64,000 nt of DNA from Henckelia pumila (taxonomy: Eukaryota; Streptophyta; Magnoliopsida; Lamiales; Gesneriaceae). Positions 10,826-24,152 of this stretch are shown piece after piece (positions within the stretch are counted from its first letter, which is position 1; every line of letters starts with the position of its first letter). The DNA lies in contig NW_027331831.1 of NCBI RefSeq assembly GCF_033568475.1, positions 1,550,001-1,614,000 of the forward strand, given 5' to 3'. The notes beneath the pieces were generated by a model, which saw only the letters and a program-made list of their open reading frames with translations, was not told where the DNA came from and made no database searches. Position numbers and translations under genes: made by a program.

Positions 10826-11574
10826 TCATAGAGACATGACACAAATCTTGGAACATAGTAGACGAAGACGAGAACCAGAAAGAGGCTTTGTTAAGGTATC
10901 AGCCAATTGGTCAGAGAACGAGACATGAGAAACACGAACTTTGTGGCTCTGAACCAGCTCACGTACAAAATAATAGTCCAAAGCAATGTGCTTAATGCGA
11001 GAATAAAACACAGGATTTGCACATAAATAGGTAGCACCGATGTTGTCACACACAAACAATACCAAGTTCAGCAAGAAGAGAGCCAACCAATTGCACCTCC
11101 GTAGCAACAGAGGCGACAACACAATACTCAGCTTCCCTAGAGGATCGAGCAACAGAGCCTTGCTTTTTAGAGGTCCAGGAAATAGGACTGGGACCGAGAA
11201 ACATAATATAAGCACCAGTGGACGTGCGATTATCCACATCACCATCCCAGTCCGCATCACAGTAAGCATGAAGTGATAGAGAATTGTGACGTTGAAGAAG
11301 AAGACCATAGGAACGCGTACCATTGAGGTAGCGCAGGAGCCGCTTGACCGCCCCCAATGCACAGAGGATGGAGAGTGCATAAACTAAGACAACTTGTTCA
11401 CAACAAAAACATTAATATTCGGACGAGTAAACGAGAGATACTGTTGACTTCCAATCATCTGATGATACACAGTGGCATAGACATGGGAAGAGTCATCAGA
11501 CTGGTGCAGCGCAGGTGATGAAGCCATAGGAGACTGCACCGACTTTGAGTCTGCCATATTAACTCGTGTAAGGA
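10826..11574 (-). pseudogene. Element E RT end and RNase H
   Basis: Begins mid-pol at the A insertion, continuing the RT frame left at 45064: NMADSKSVQSPMA, then YHQMIGSQQYLSFTRP. Next is copia RNase [44 protein letters not shown], a frame change, then [22 protein letters not shown] and the closing ADTLTKPL. Stops and frame changes inactivate it. The first residues after the break match the copia pattern expected, showing that A inserted with a simple 5-bp duplication. Confidence 0.92.
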
Positions 11575-11833
11575 TGTAAGGACCCGATGCTAATTATCCT
11601 ATTATTTGGCTAGATTTGTTAATAATTATTTTAAAGTGGTGAATTAAAATAATTACGCCAGATAATTAATTTGTGTGTTAAAAATATGTATTAGAAAATA
11701 TCGATGTATAGACGGTATTAAAATACATATTTAATTTTTATGGCACACAGAAGTTAGAATTAAATTGACCGGGGTCAAGTTTGAACTCAATTAAATAAAG
11801 AAATACACACATATACATATAATGAATTATTAT
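11575..11833 (+). repeat. Element A 5' LTR, first segment
   Basis: 259 bp matching 43108-43366 with about ten differences. It breaks at 11833 where element B begins and continues at 21010. Confidence 0.95.
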
Positions 11834-14539
11834 TGTAAGGCCCAAAAATATTAAGTTCTTAATGACGGGATTTAAGAGTTAAATTTCTAATAAGAGTGAA
11901 ATATGAATTTAAGAATTTATGGAAATTAGAGATTTCAATTTCGGGTTAAAAATATTTAATTTGAGGATTTTTCGAATTTTAAGATTTTACTATCCGGAAT
12001 TCTTAAATTAAAAGATTAAAAATATTTGAATTGATATTTATGGAATTTAAGATGTAAATTCCAAGATTATAAATATCAATGATTTAATTTGAGTATGAAA
12101 TCCGAGCAAGGGCCAATTTGCAAATAGTGAGAAATTCAAGGACTAAAATGCGATAAGGTCCGAAATGATTTAATTTTAATCCGAGAATATTTAATTTGAG
12201 AATATTTAGAGTTTAGAATTAAATTCTATTATTCTTAAATTATTTAGGATTAAAATTGAATTAAATCGCTTGTCCGGAGACTGAATTGCAATTCTGCCAA
12301 AGTTCAGGGACTAAAATGCAAATAAGTCTATATATATCTACTTTTACACGTGGGAATAAGATTATTTCAGACAAAAGTCAGAAAGTGGCCGAGAGAGATG
12401 AGAAAAAGGGTTCCAAAGCCATTTTCGATTCTTTCAACTCCGATAAAAATTGATCCGCCTAGTAGAATTTCCGATTGATCGTATATTTGCGATCACAGTT
12501 TCTAGTGCTACGTATTGACGTAAGTTTTATGAAGTTCTACCATGTTTGAATTTTATGATGTTGTTAGAATTAAGATTTGATTGTATAAACATGTTCTATC
12601 ATATACGACGATAGCATATCTAAGACGGATCGCAAAAAGACCGTCGTTTGAACATGTTTCCGATTTTTGAAAGATTTTTCAAAAATCTGATTTTTAGGGG
12701 CTGATGTTCACGTTTTATGCTACTGGAATTGGTGATGATATGTGATTGATATGATTGTACGTATTATTGATATTAATGCCTTTGGGATTTTCGAATTCGA
12801 ACCGTTACGCCGTCGGTTTTGATTTTGACCGAACAATCAAGTCTTGTAGTTGTTTCGGAATTTATGAGATTGTAGTGATATTGGGAGCTGATATTGAATT
12901 GAAAATCAATGCATTTCAGATTTGAATGCAAAAGATCAAATTCGAATCGACGAACTCGAGAAGTTAGCCTTTGAACCGAGAAAGACTGAAGAAGGTATGA
13001 AGCTAGTTTGCTTTGAATGATTGTACTGATTTGAGCAGATTGTGATGGAAGTTCTTTGATGTTATTTGTCCAGAATTGGAGCTTCTCAGATTCAGAAGGA
13101 AAGGTATGAATAGACATTAAAAATATGGGCAGAATAACTCGAGATTGTTTCTGAGTATCGAGTTGCCTAAAATCACATACATGCATGCTAATATATATTA
13201 TTGTTTACGTTTGCATAAATGAGATAGATTATTCAAGATAGCTATCTTCTTGAATTCCCAGAATATTTATGTAAATGTTTACTTGTCTTCTTTGATTTAT
13301 ATTATGTTCTGTAGTGAACATGTTTTACGTATTCTATGTGATGCTTACAGATTTGTCGGTATCCTTGAGTGATTATATGATCATATGATTATATGATTGA
13401 TGTGTTCAGGATGTTGTTTTAGCTTATGTATGATTTGATGCATCCAGATTATGTTGCATTCATCTTGAACTCCAGCCTGAAAAACACAGAGGGTTGAAAG
13501 GCCTAGAGTGTATATGACGTTTGGAGAACTGTAGTTGAGTGGCATGGAATGTAGATTTACTTCCAAAGTCAGATGACTCATGGCACGGAATATAGATTTA
13601 TTTCCAGAGCTAGAAGACTCACTATAGTTGCACCAAAGTCAGGGGAATTGAGATATTTAACACCACCTCGAGTGGGAGAGTCGGTGGTTGGTTAAAGATT
13701 TTATTTCCCCGGGATCCCAGAACTACGATTTATTGATATCAGATTTGATAGTCTATTCTTTGGCACATGCATTGCATTTATGCATTAACCTAGAGATTTC
13801 TATGGTTTAGAATATGCGTTTATAAATGCTAGCATGTTATTTTACATTCAAGATTTGAATGAGTTTATATGCTTAAATGTTGTATATGCATGTCGTTCGT
13901 ACTGAGATTTATTCTCAACGGAGTTATCCGGCTGTTGCTTTGTTGTATGTGTGCATTGCATCAGGTTGGGGCATGAGAAAGTCAGTCATAGCTTGGATAG
14001 TTCGAGAAGAGTCATAGCACGTGGTGACTTCGGGTTTTAGCAGATGGTGCACCAAATTGTGAACTTAGACACGATGTTCTTTATTTGGTATATGATGAAG
14101 TTATTATGAGATGTTGTAGTAACATGAGAATTTATATGTTTGTATTTCCTTTGGAAGAATCTAAGTAGATTAAGGATGATGTTTTCATGTTGCAAATGAA
14201 GTTATCATGTTCTTATTCATTTGTACAGCATATCTAGCATGTTTAGATGCATGTTCATCAGCAAAGCAAGAAAGATCAACATAAAAGTAGCATAGGTTCA
14301 GCAGGAGCAGAGCACAGCTCGCTCGAGCGGAACCCTAGGCTCGCTCGAGCGAGCCATGCTTGGGTGTTGAACCCGAGAGGTGCTCGCTCGAGCGCACACC
14401 TAGGCTCGCTCGAGCGAGCCACCCTTAGTTAAAAAAAAAAATTGTTTGCCTTTCTTGCATGCTTGGTTGATGCTTATGAGTTAATTGTATTTAACTTATC
14501 TTTGCCCTTAATATGAGATTAGCGCCCGAGGTCTCCACA
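11834..14539 (+). repeat. 5' LTR of element B
   Basis: 2,706 bp, from TGTAAGGCCC to TCCACA, matching 18296-21004 at roughly 95-97% by eye. Near its 3' end are GC-rich palindromes (14317-14421) and an A-run (about 14430-14440). Small open frames here, such as 14247-14432, exist in both LTRs only because of those repeats. Confidence 0.93.
14317..14421. repeat. GC-rich CTCGCTCGAGCG palindrome cluster (B 5' LTR)
   Basis: Four copies of the palindromic core CTCGCTCGAGCG within about 105 bases, two extended to GGCTCGCTCGAGCGAGCC. The 3' LTR has the same cluster at 20781-20884, one core carrying a G-to-C change. Position relative to the LTR end and the following A-run matches the element I palindromes. 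Confidence 0.9.
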
Positions 14540-14544
14540 ACAGG

Positions 14545-14556
14545 TGGTATCAGAGC
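14545..14556 (+). promoter_or_regulatory. Primer-binding site of element B
   Basis: TGGTATCAGAGC, complementary to initiator tRNA-Met, five bases (ACAGG) after the LTR end. It has the same spacer as element I. Confidence 0.95.
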
Positions 14557-17500
14557 ATAAAGTCTTGGACTAAAATAGAAGTTGAGAGGGGTAGATTGAG
14601 TCGCATGCATTTATAGTATTGCATGAGTATGCTTTCCTTGCTGTACAGAATTGTATGCGACTATGATTACTTGAGTGAACACTGCTTGCTTTACTGCGAT
14701 GAGAATATCATGCTTATATGTTGATATGTATGCATGATTTATTGAATTCATTAGAATAAGTGAATTCGTTGCAAGCATGTATTATTTGAAAAAAATGAGA
14801 ATTTGCAAGTATGTGTTTTATTCAGAAGCATGAGATTATATGTATGTTATACTGAAATTGTATTTTATAATCTCTGCCATATATATTGCTTCTGTTATTG
14901 AATAAGACAGATTGTACAGATAGCATGAGAACCTCAGACAGAATAGAACCGCAGACAGAACAGAACAGTGTTGAGGTACGTTTTTGAGCCGATCGATATG
15001 ATGATTGCACTGAGAAGTATGTTAGTTGAACATCTCCAAAGCTATTAATCACCAACTCAAAAAGATATAGAATATGCTATGTCTAGAAAGGGGTTGAATG
15101 AAGATCTGGATCAGTTGTTCAAGAGAAGAATATTCAGATGAACATAGAATCAGCTTGATTGATATCAACTCCAGGACTTAGCAAGAAGTTGGTGAAGTTG
15201 CCATAAGAAGTATTGAAATGTTTGGCAGGTAAGTAAACAGAATTGTTTCTTTCCATATATGATAAAGAAGATAGAAAAACAGACTTTGCAGAATAGAAGT
15301 ATAACAACTTTAATGAGTTGATTTTAAGGCAGTAATAGAATAACGAAATCACAAACTGGTAGTACGAGGCAGAGTTGAATTTTTATTCACGCCTCTGTAA
15401 TTGTGAAAAACTATGATCATCACCTTCACTATAACTTTCATAGCAGTATAGCTATGAAGCAAGAGATAGTGACAATAACATCAAAGATCGATTCAGCCTA
15501 AACTCCAGCAGATGAAGAAATCTAAGCATAGCTCCCCTAGCTGAAATAGATCAAGAGACAATTTGAATGGCAGATAATGTCATAGGCAATAAGCAAGTAT
15601 AGAAAATAAGGCTCAAGTTGCACCAGATAATGAGAGTGCAGGTAAGTGAGTTAATTCTAGTTAACCGCTTATATATTGATTGCATAGCATACATTTATAG
15701 ATCAGTGATTTGTTATGCTACAATCCGTATCTCATGAGACTTTATTTATCGTATTTGCTGGGATTTTGCCTTTGAGTAGATGGAACACATTTGCACGATT
15801 AGTCATAGAAGATGAAATATAGAATTGAGAAAATAAGATTGAATGTGTTGATATCAGACATAAAGTATTAAGATAGCATGCATTATAGATATTAATGCAA
15901 TAACTGAGTACCAGTTAACAGCTGATTGAATCCGTGCACTGATTAATCAATAGTTAAGATGTGAGTTTCAGAAATTAGATTTTTGTTATTCGGTACTGGG
16001 TATACCAAGAGGAAAACGTCGGAAGAATTTTAGTCGATGTACTGAATTAGTATAGAACTAACCAAGAATTGACAGATATGTCAGTGGTTAGAATATACAA
16101 AAATATTCAGAAGACATATTTTGACTTTTCTAAAAAATGAAAGGAGTTCTATAGAAAGTGATGTCTAGTATGAAAGTCTGATGACAACTCGTATAGAAGA
16201 GCATTACTTGAACTGAAGAACTCCAGAAACAGCTAGAAAAGTGAGTAGAAAAGAGTTATTTAGTACCAAAATAATGATTAATTCTATGACAATAGGTTAA
16301 GTTGAAAAGATTATATTCGACTATTGTCAGCTGAGAATTAATAAATGAACTCATGTCAATAGAGAATAAGAAAAATCAGTTACAGTTGAGCTTTCTCTTC
16401 AATTTTGCTGAAGCTATTACATCATAGAAATCATGATTCTTGAATTTTTTGATATCGATTCTGAGGTTGTTTTATTTGATCTCGATCGATTTTGATTGAC
16501 TCTTATTCTTTTACGAGAGCCTGCTTTGCTTAACTCGCTGTCATTCAGAATATTTGATTTTGGCTAACATTTTCTTGAGCGAGTTTCTTTGATTCAAATT
16601 TGAGAATTATTGATTATTTGATGTATCTATTTAGTGTATCTTGAAGTATTTGGCTCGTAATTGATAGAAATTTAGAGTCAAAGTATCCACAATATTTATG
16701 GGTTGATTGCATAATTTGCTAGTACTTGGGAAATAAAAAGAAGAAAAGTAGATGAATGCTTGATCGAGTGATTACAGATCTGTAATTTTTATACGTGAGT
16801 TTCTAGAAAGATACTCATACAATCAGAATTGTTGCAATCTAAGCTAATATTGATTGCTTTGGAAAGATAAAAGCAACATTGATATTAGATCAAGCAATGA
16901 AAATTCGATTGAGAATGCTAGATTAAGATAAGAGATAAGACAGCAGATCAAAACAGATGAATTTTGCGATGAATAATCGTTTGAATATGCCAGATATTCT
17001 AGATATGGAATATCAGATTCTGAAAGAGGCATAGGACAACAGATTGAATATCCATTCAATTGTTTACACATGTATGATTTACATGTAGTCATTACTTGGA
17101 AATCAGTATTGGTGAAAGAAATGAAAATAGATACGACAGAATTGACATTACCAATACTAAAATTCCAGTAAAAGAAGTAGAAAAGAGGAACCCAAGTGGT
17201 TTCTGTAACAGATTAGTTACGTAAGAGTTGAAAGAAAATCAACTTTGCATAAGATTTTAGTTCGAATCTACTCAAATTGTCATGATTTTGCGATTTAGAT
17301 TGTAGTATATTGCGATCGATTCAAGAATATGTTGTATTAGATATGATACAAACATACAGAGATACTGTTTATGAATTTAGCAAGATGATCAGATTACAGG
17401 AATTATTGAAATCTATTGTCGAGATAGAGACTTTAGATTTGTTTTCTAGATTGTGGCACTGATTGTCAGATGTTCTGAGTGTTTGGTTGTATGAGATTTC

Positions 17501-18282
17501 ATTATACCATCCTCCGATTAGTGGAATATCATATGTGATTATCCAGATTTCCGAGGATATGCTCAGAACTATAGTACTAGATTCGGTACTAGTTGATTGA
17601 TTATGTGTCATTTGCTTACCATAATTCCTGCGACAGCTATCTGATAGATATAGAGACAGACTTTTGCATTTAGATGATAAGAAAAATAGAATTGTCTTTA
17701 TATTGAAACGATATTTCAGAAGTATCAGCTATCAGACCAGATATGAGTCAAGAAAAGATAGAGAATTTGAAATTGATATGAACAGAATAAGAATACAGCA
17801 GCATTGACAGAGCTAGAAAATGAACAATAGATATAGATTTTGAAGCCTGAACAGAATGATCAGCAAAGAAGTTCTTTCCCAAGCATCATTAGGTTCAGAA
17901 AGAGATTTCAGAAGCTATGAGTATTTGATCTAGCTTATTGATTAATACTCCATTTCGAATTGTCAGACATATGACTTGTTATCCATATGCATTGGCTGAA
18001 GAATATCAGCTAGAATATGTATGTGCATTCAAGTCAGATAACTGATACAGAGTTAGATCACGAGAAAGAGCAATCTAAGTTGACTCAGTGATTATATGTT
18101 AATGAGAATAGATATGATTGCAGAAGCGATCAGAAAGAAGAATAAGATACTATAGAAAAGAAGATATCATAATAGATATCTAAAGCTCAGAGAATTGAAG
18201 TAAGTATTACTTCAGTCAGCTATACAGCTTACGAGACTCAACAGTAAGATCGAATGCGATTTCGAGGACGAAATCATTCCTT
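14557..18282 (+). other. Non-coding internal region of element B
   Basis: About 3.7 kb, AT-rich with stops in all frames. No gag, protease, RT or integrase block could be seen on either strand. The last part carries the box GATTTCGAGGACGAAATC (18259-18276) also present before the PPT of elements I and A. Either a degenerate copy beyond recognition or a long-standing non-coding lineage; the good match between its LTRs argues for the second. Confidence 0.7.
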
Positions 18283-18295
18283 AGAGGGGAGGAAT
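18283..18295 (+). promoter_or_regulatory. Polypurine tract of element B
   Basis: AGAGGGGAGGAAT immediately before the 3' LTR start TGTAAGG at 18296. Confidence 0.85.
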
Positions 18296-21004
18296 TGTAA
18301 GGCCCGAAAATATTAAGTTCTTAATGATGGGATTTAAGAGTTAAATTCCTAATAAGAGTGAAAATATGAATTTAAGAATTTATGGAAATTAGAGATTTAA
18401 ATTTCGGGTCAAAAATATTTAATTTGAGAATTTTTTGAATTTTAAGATTTTACTATCCGGAATTCTTAAATTAAAAGATTAAAAATATTTGAATTGATAT
18501 TTATGGAATTTAAGATATAAATTACAAGATTATAAATATCAATGATTTAATTTGAGAATGAAATCCGAGCAAGGGCCAATTTGCAAATAGTGAGAAATTC
18601 AAGGACTAAAATGCGATAAGATCCGAAATGATTTAATTTTAATCCAAAAATATTTAATTTGAGAATATTTAGAGTTTAGAATTAAATTATATTATTCTTA
18701 AATTATTTAGGATTGAAATTGAATTAAATCGCTTGTTCGAGGACTGAATTGCAATTCTGCCAAAGTTCAGGGACTAAAATATAAATAAGTCTATATATAT
18801 CTACTTTTACACGCGGGAATCAGGTTATTTCATACAAAAGTCAGAAAGTGGCCGAGAGAGATGAGAAAAAGGGTTCCAAAGCCATTTTCGATTCTTTCAA
18901 CTCTGATAAAAATTGATCCGCCCGGTAGAATTTCCGATTGATCGTATATTTGCGATCACAGCTCCGAGTGCTACGTTTTGACGTAAGTTTTATGAAGTTC
19001 TACCATGTTTTAATTTTATGATATTGTTAGAATTAAGATTTGATTGTATAAACATGTTCTAGCATATACGACGATAGCATATCTAAGACGGATCGCAAAA
19101 AGACCGTCGTTTGAACATGTTTTCGATTTTTGAAAGATTTTTCAAAAATCTGATTTTTAGGGGCTGATGTTCACGTTTTATGCTACTGGAATTGGTGATG
19201 ATATGTGATTGATATGATTGTACGTGTTATTGATATTAATGCCTTTGGGATTTTCGAATTCGAACCGTTACGCCGTCGGTTTTGATTTTGACCGAACAAT
19301 CAAGTCTTGTAGTTGTTTCGGAATTTATGAGATTTTAGTGATATTGGGAGCTGATATTGAATTGAAAATCAATGCATTTCAGATTTGAATGCAAAAGATC
19401 GAATTCGAATCGACGAACTCGAGAAGTTAGCCTTTGAACCGAGAAAGACTGAAGAAGGTGTGAAGCTAGTTTGCTTTGAATGATTGTACTGATTTGAGCA
19501 GATTGTGATGGAAGTTCTTTGATGTTATTTGTCCAGAATTGGAGCTTCTCAAATTCAGAAGGAAAGGTGTGAATAAACATTAATAAGATGGGCAGAATAA
19601 CTCGAGATTGTTTTTGAGTATCGAGTTGCCTAAAATCACATACATGCATGTTTAATATATATTATTGTTTACGTTTGCATAAATGGGATAGATTATTCAA
19701 GATAGCTATCTTCTTGAATTCCCAGAATATTTATGTAAATGTTTACTTGTCTTCTTTCATTTATATTATGTTCTGTAGTGAACATGTTTTACGTATTCTA
19801 TGTGATGCTTACAGATTTGTCGGTATCCTTGAGTGATTATATGATCATATGATTATATGATTGATGTGTTCAAGATGTTGTTTTAGCCTATGTATGATTT
19901 GATGCATCCAGATTATGTTGCATTCATCTTGAACTCCAGCCTGAAAAGCACAGAGGGTTGAAAGGCCTAGAGTGCAGATGACGTTTTGAGAACTGTAGTT
20001 GAGTGGCATGGAATGTAGATTTACTTACAGAGTCAGATGACTCATGACACGGAATATAGATTTATTTTCAGAGTTAGAAGACTCAATATAGTTGCACCAA
20101 AGTCAGGGGAATTGAGATATTTAACACCACCTCGAGTGGGAGAGTCGGTGGTTGGTTAAAGATTTTATTTCCTCGGGATCCCAGAACTACGATTTATTGA
20201 TATCAGATTTGATAGCCTATTTTTTGGCACATGCATTGCATTTATGCATTAATCTAGAGATTTATATGGTTTAGAATATGCGTTTATAAATGCTAGCATG
20301 TTATTTTACATTCAAGATTTGAATGAGTTTATATGCTTAAATGTTGTATATGCATGTCGTTCGTACTAAGATTTATTCTCACCAGAGTTATCCGGCTATT
20401 GCTTTGTTGTATGTGTGCATTGCATCAGGTTGGGGCATGAGAAAGTCAGTCATAGCTTGGATAGTTCGAGAAGAGTCATAGCACGTGGTGACTTCGGGTT
20501 TTAGCAGATGGTGCACCAAATTGTGAACTTAGACACGATGTTCTTTATTTGATATATGATGAAGTTATTATGAGATGTTGTAGTAACTTGAGAATTTATA
20601 TGTTTGTATTTCCTTTGGAAGAATCTAAGTAGATTAAGGATGATGTTTTCATGTTGCAAATGAAGTTATCATGTTCTTATTCATTTGTACATCATATCTA
20701 GCATGTTTAGATGCATGTTCATCAGCAAAGAAAGAAAGATCAGCATAAAAGTAGCATAGGTTCAGCAGGAGCTGAGCACAGCTCGCTCGAGCGGCACCCT
20801 AGGCTCGCTCGACCGAGCCATGCCTGGGTGTTGAACCCGAGAGGTGCTCGCTCGAGCGCACACCTAGGCTCGCTCGAGCGAGCCAGCCTTAGTTAAAAAA
20901 AAAAAATTGTTTGCCTTTCTTGCATGCTTGGTTGATGCTTATGAGTTAATTGTATTTAACTTATCTTTGCCCTTAATATGATATTAGCGCCCGAGGTCCC
21001 CACA
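18296..21004 (+). repeat. 3' LTR of element B
   Basis: 2,709 bp, TGTAAGGCCC to CCCCACA, with the same palindrome cluster (20781-20884) and A-run as the 5' copy. Followed by TSD ATTAT and the resumption of A's LTR at 21010. Confidence 0.93.
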
Positions 21005-21009
21005 ATTAT

Positions 21010-22591
21010 CATCATTTCTCTCTCCTCACAATCCCTCTCTCTCGGCCGACACTCTGTTCTTCTCTTCCTTTCAAATTTCGTTTCTTCTTTTGTCGATTTC
21101 TCATCTCTCGTTTCTCCAAAAATTAATCCGAGTGTAGTTCCGGAATCCTCGCGGCGAGAGCTTTATTTTAGTACCAATTTTGTAAGGTTTTCTCGCGTTG
21201 GCCGAAACTCGACTCCGACCAGTCGTGTCGTTTGCCGCCCTTCGCTGTCGCCGTTTGTCGCCGGAGCTAGGAGGATTATTATTCCGGTTGTTTAGACCTT
21301 TAATTCGAAGTCTTGAGGTATATTTCAAGTTAGGGTTTGAATTTGGGAATTTTTAGTTGAATTCGAATCCAAATAATTGATATATGATTATTTGTTGGTT
21401 CTAGGTGCTATATTTGAGCCGATTGGAGGTATCGATCGAATTTCCTATTTTTATGGAATTATTTTCGAAAAAATTCTGTATTTGTATTTTAGGGATTTTT
21501 GAATTATAGTGTTGAATTATTGAATGTTTGGGTCTTGGAATGCCTTAGAATTAGTATATATTAATTTGGGAATTATTAGTATTTTCAGAAAAATTCAGAA
21601 TTAAGATTTAGGCATTTTCGACCCTAGGATTGAATATTTAAATTATTTGGAAGTTGAAATATATGTTAGGATTGATGAAAATGGTAATTGCCACGGGTTT
21701 GGAGTAATTAGGATTTGCACCAAGTTTGTAAGAATTACTCTGGTAATTATTTGGCAATTAAGGTACGGATTGATCGCTATCTTACAGCCTTTATGAGGAT
21801 ATGTAAAATGCCTATTTGATATTTGAGGTATTGGCTTGTTTATATGTTTTATATGATGATTGTGATGAATGATGCATTGCATTCATATTGAGTCATTATC
21901 CTCTTATTTCTGAGATTATTATCCACTCTTTGATGAGTTGTTTAGACATCAGAGTCGTTGGAGTTTTGACTCTCACCTCTGATGCTAGCGTAAGGGCCGC
22001 ACAGTTCTGCAGACTGTCCCCCTTGACGCGTACTGATGCAAGGCCGTGCAGTGTTTGAAACTGTCCCCCTAGCACAGGTGGCCACATACTAGCTATTACT
22101 CTTTGGATCCAGATTTGATACTCGATGTCCTTTGGTACCATTCACGTGCATTTCATTAGTTGTTTTACATATCATTTATTTTGCTGTAATTTATTTGATC
22201 TTCGTACTGGGGTTTGACCCATGTCCCTCGGGACTGTTGTGGTTTTGTTGTTATTGCCATGGCAGGTAATGCAGGTGGCTCTGTTGCCTCTGGTGGTGCA
22301 TCCGCCAGTGGAGCCCAGGGAGGGTATTGAGTTGTCGTCGAGTTCCCAGTTATTATGTATTATTATTGGAGTCTTTTATTTGCCGGGGAGATGCCTCGTG
22401 TATCTGTATCGATATTTTTACGATATTTGGGATTTGCTTGTTGGTGTGTTTAGCCTTGCTGGCTTGCATGTGTTTAGTCCTGGCCAGTGCGGCTGTAGGT
22501 TTGTGTGTTGTCGAATTGGACACTATTTTCGAGTATTGTATTGCTGTCCGAGTTTTTGATTTCCCTGGTATGTCCGATTTACGGGGAGGTC
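21010..22591 (+). repeat. Element A 5' LTR, second segment
   Basis: Continues A's 5' LTR between B and C, and aligns with 43367-44947 of the 3' LTR. It includes a small two-copy repeat at about 21985-22070, where the words GGCCG, CAGT and ACTGTCCCCCT recur. No gene; the open frames here also occur in the 3' LTR. Confidence 0.93.
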
Positions 22592-22870
22592 CACTAGTAG
22601 AAAATATGGAATATACTTCGCCAGTTTTTACTTCGCCAATTAATATTGCCGAAGTAATATACATCTATTTACTTCGAAAATATAATTAATGAAGTAAAAT
22701 TTATTTTAGACTTCATCAAATAAAAAACACGGGCTTCACTTAAAATTTTAAGTTGCATTTTACTTCGAATTATGTATTTGATGAAGTAAAAAAAGGCCAA
22801 AATAAATTTATAATGGATAATCGGTGAAGTAATAGGTATAACCGGTTATTTTTTTACTCTGGATACGTAG
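22592..22870. repeat. CACTA left terminal repeat and subterminal motif array
   Basis: The terminal CACTAGTAGAAAA is followed by about ten ACTTCG, ACTTCA, TGAAGT or CGAAGT words in both orientations over about 220 bases. Arrays of this sort are transposase-binding sites in En/Spm elements (family knowledge). Confidence 0.85.
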
Positions 22871-22935
22871 ACAAACCCATTCTATCCTTCTCTCCTTTAG
22901 GGTTCCTCTCTCGATCTCCATTCTCGATCTCCACT

Positions 22936-23097
22936 ATGAGGCCAGATCCCACCGGTCCAAAGCAGCTCCAGAGAGGTCGACTGTGTCAGGAGAAGGTTTA
23001 TGGTCCTCTTGCAAAGGATTGTATTGGTTTTTGTGGGAAATCTGTGGAGTATACGTCAGAGCATCGATTTCCAGATTTTGAAACAAAATGGAATTGA
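22936..23097 (+). pseudogene. 53-codon open frame, possible captured 5' exon
   Basis: Opens with ATG after a pyrimidine-rich, UTR-like stretch (22880-22935) and begins MRPDPTGPKQLQRG; ends at 23097. I do not recognise it. Its less AT-rich composition and UTR-like lead-in suggest a captured host fragment, but no family could be assigned. Confidence 0.35.
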
Positions 23098-23228
23098 AGA
23101 CACCAGCGTATCGTGGAAAGAAATCTAATCTTTGGGTTGAAGGAGGTTAGTATTTGTAAAAAATAATAAATGCTAATAATTTTTTACAAATTATTATCTA
23201 TGCACTTATATCTGTACTTCATTTGGCA

Positions 23229-24152
23229 AGGCTTTTAGATGGTTTTGGGATCGATCTTGTTGTTACTCTTGTTCCTGTCTATATCTCTGAGACCGCCCCA
23301 GCAGAAATAAGAGGATTACTAAATATACTTCCATAGTTCAAGGGTTATGCTGGCATGTTCCTGTCGTATTGTATGGTTTTCGGTATATGTCATTGATGGA
23401 TTCCCCTAGTTGGAGATTGATTCTTGGGGTACTATCGATTCCTTCCATTATTTATTGGGCTCTAGCTGCGTTTTTCTTGCCTGAATCTCCAAGATGTCTT
23501 GTGAGTAAAGGGAAGATATATCAGGTATTCTCCCTAGTTTATTTTGGCCAAAGAATCAAACGCAGTATCTTTTTGATTCATTGCTTAATTTGCTTTAAGT
23601 TGATGTAAGCTTCGTATGTCAAAATTCTGCTCAAGTTTTCAGCATTCATAGAGATCTTCAGAATTAGAAAGAAAGATTATAATCGTACCATCATATTCTT
23701 TTGAAGAATTTATTGTGCTGGTGTCGGCTTTGAATAGTAAACTTCAGTTTGTTTTACTGAAAATTTCATCCATATGTATGATTAATTTCACAAAAAAGAT
23801 AAGATTTGAGATCGTTTTAAGTTTGGAGGCCTACAAGAATTACAATTATGCAACAATTTGTCTGTTTTGGTTATATTTATTTCCCCGGTGAATGATGAAA
23901 TATATTTTCAGGTAAGCACACCACATTTCTGATTTTCTTTTGTTTTGGCTCTTCTCCTTCACAGGTGAAATGGCTTTATTAGTGGAAGGTCTGGATGTTG
24001 GAGGTGAGACATACAAAGAAGAGTATATAATTCGTCCAGACAATGATCTTGCTAATAACCGAGAGCATGCCTTAGAGAAGGACCATATTAAATTATATGG
24101 TGCCAAAGAGGGACAGTCTTGGATAGCGAAACATCATAGGCTTTATTTTAAC
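23229..24152 (+). pseudogene. Captured fragment of a tonoplast monosaccharide transporter (TMT/TST type)
   Basis: First part (23229-23525): ARLLDGFGID, VTLVPVYISETAPAEIRGLL, a TAG in place of the Gln in the LPQF block, then GMFLSYCMVFG, a 1-base frame change, MDSPSWRLILGVLSIPS and FFLPESPRCLVSKGK. A GT donor follows at 23526 and an acceptor (CTTCACAG) ends at 23964. The next exon gives GEMALLVEGLDVGGET and EEYIIRPDNDLANN. These blocks are typical of the plant vacuolar sugar importers with a large central loop. The segment between them (the loop start) is missing. It is a decayed two-exon capture, not a working transporter. Confidence 0.85.

Larger units (their letters stand above)
11834..21004 (+). 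mobile_element. Element B: non-coding LARD-like LTR retrotransposon
   Basis: 9,171-bp element inserted in A's 5' LTR, TSD ATTAT at 11829-11833 and 21005-21009. It has two LTRs of about 2.7 kb, a PBS, a PPT and 3.76 kb of internal sequence with no frame longer than about 80 codons and no retroelement domain. Long LTRs with a non-coding interior fit the large retrotransposon derivative (LARD) class. LTR regions and the PBS, spacer and PPT context resemble element I, so a chromovirus of that family probably supplied its enzymes (inference). Confidence 0.9.

Noticed and set aside
12773..13186. 137-codon minus-strand frame with a copy at 19335-19649
   Set aside because: Both are at the same place in the two LTRs of element B; the second is shorter and the sequence behaves as non-coding.
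14247..14432. 61-codon open frame, also at 20711-20896, as a possible small gene
   Set aside because: It lies in both LTRs of element B and is open mainly because of the GC-rich palindromes; no domain and no coding signal.
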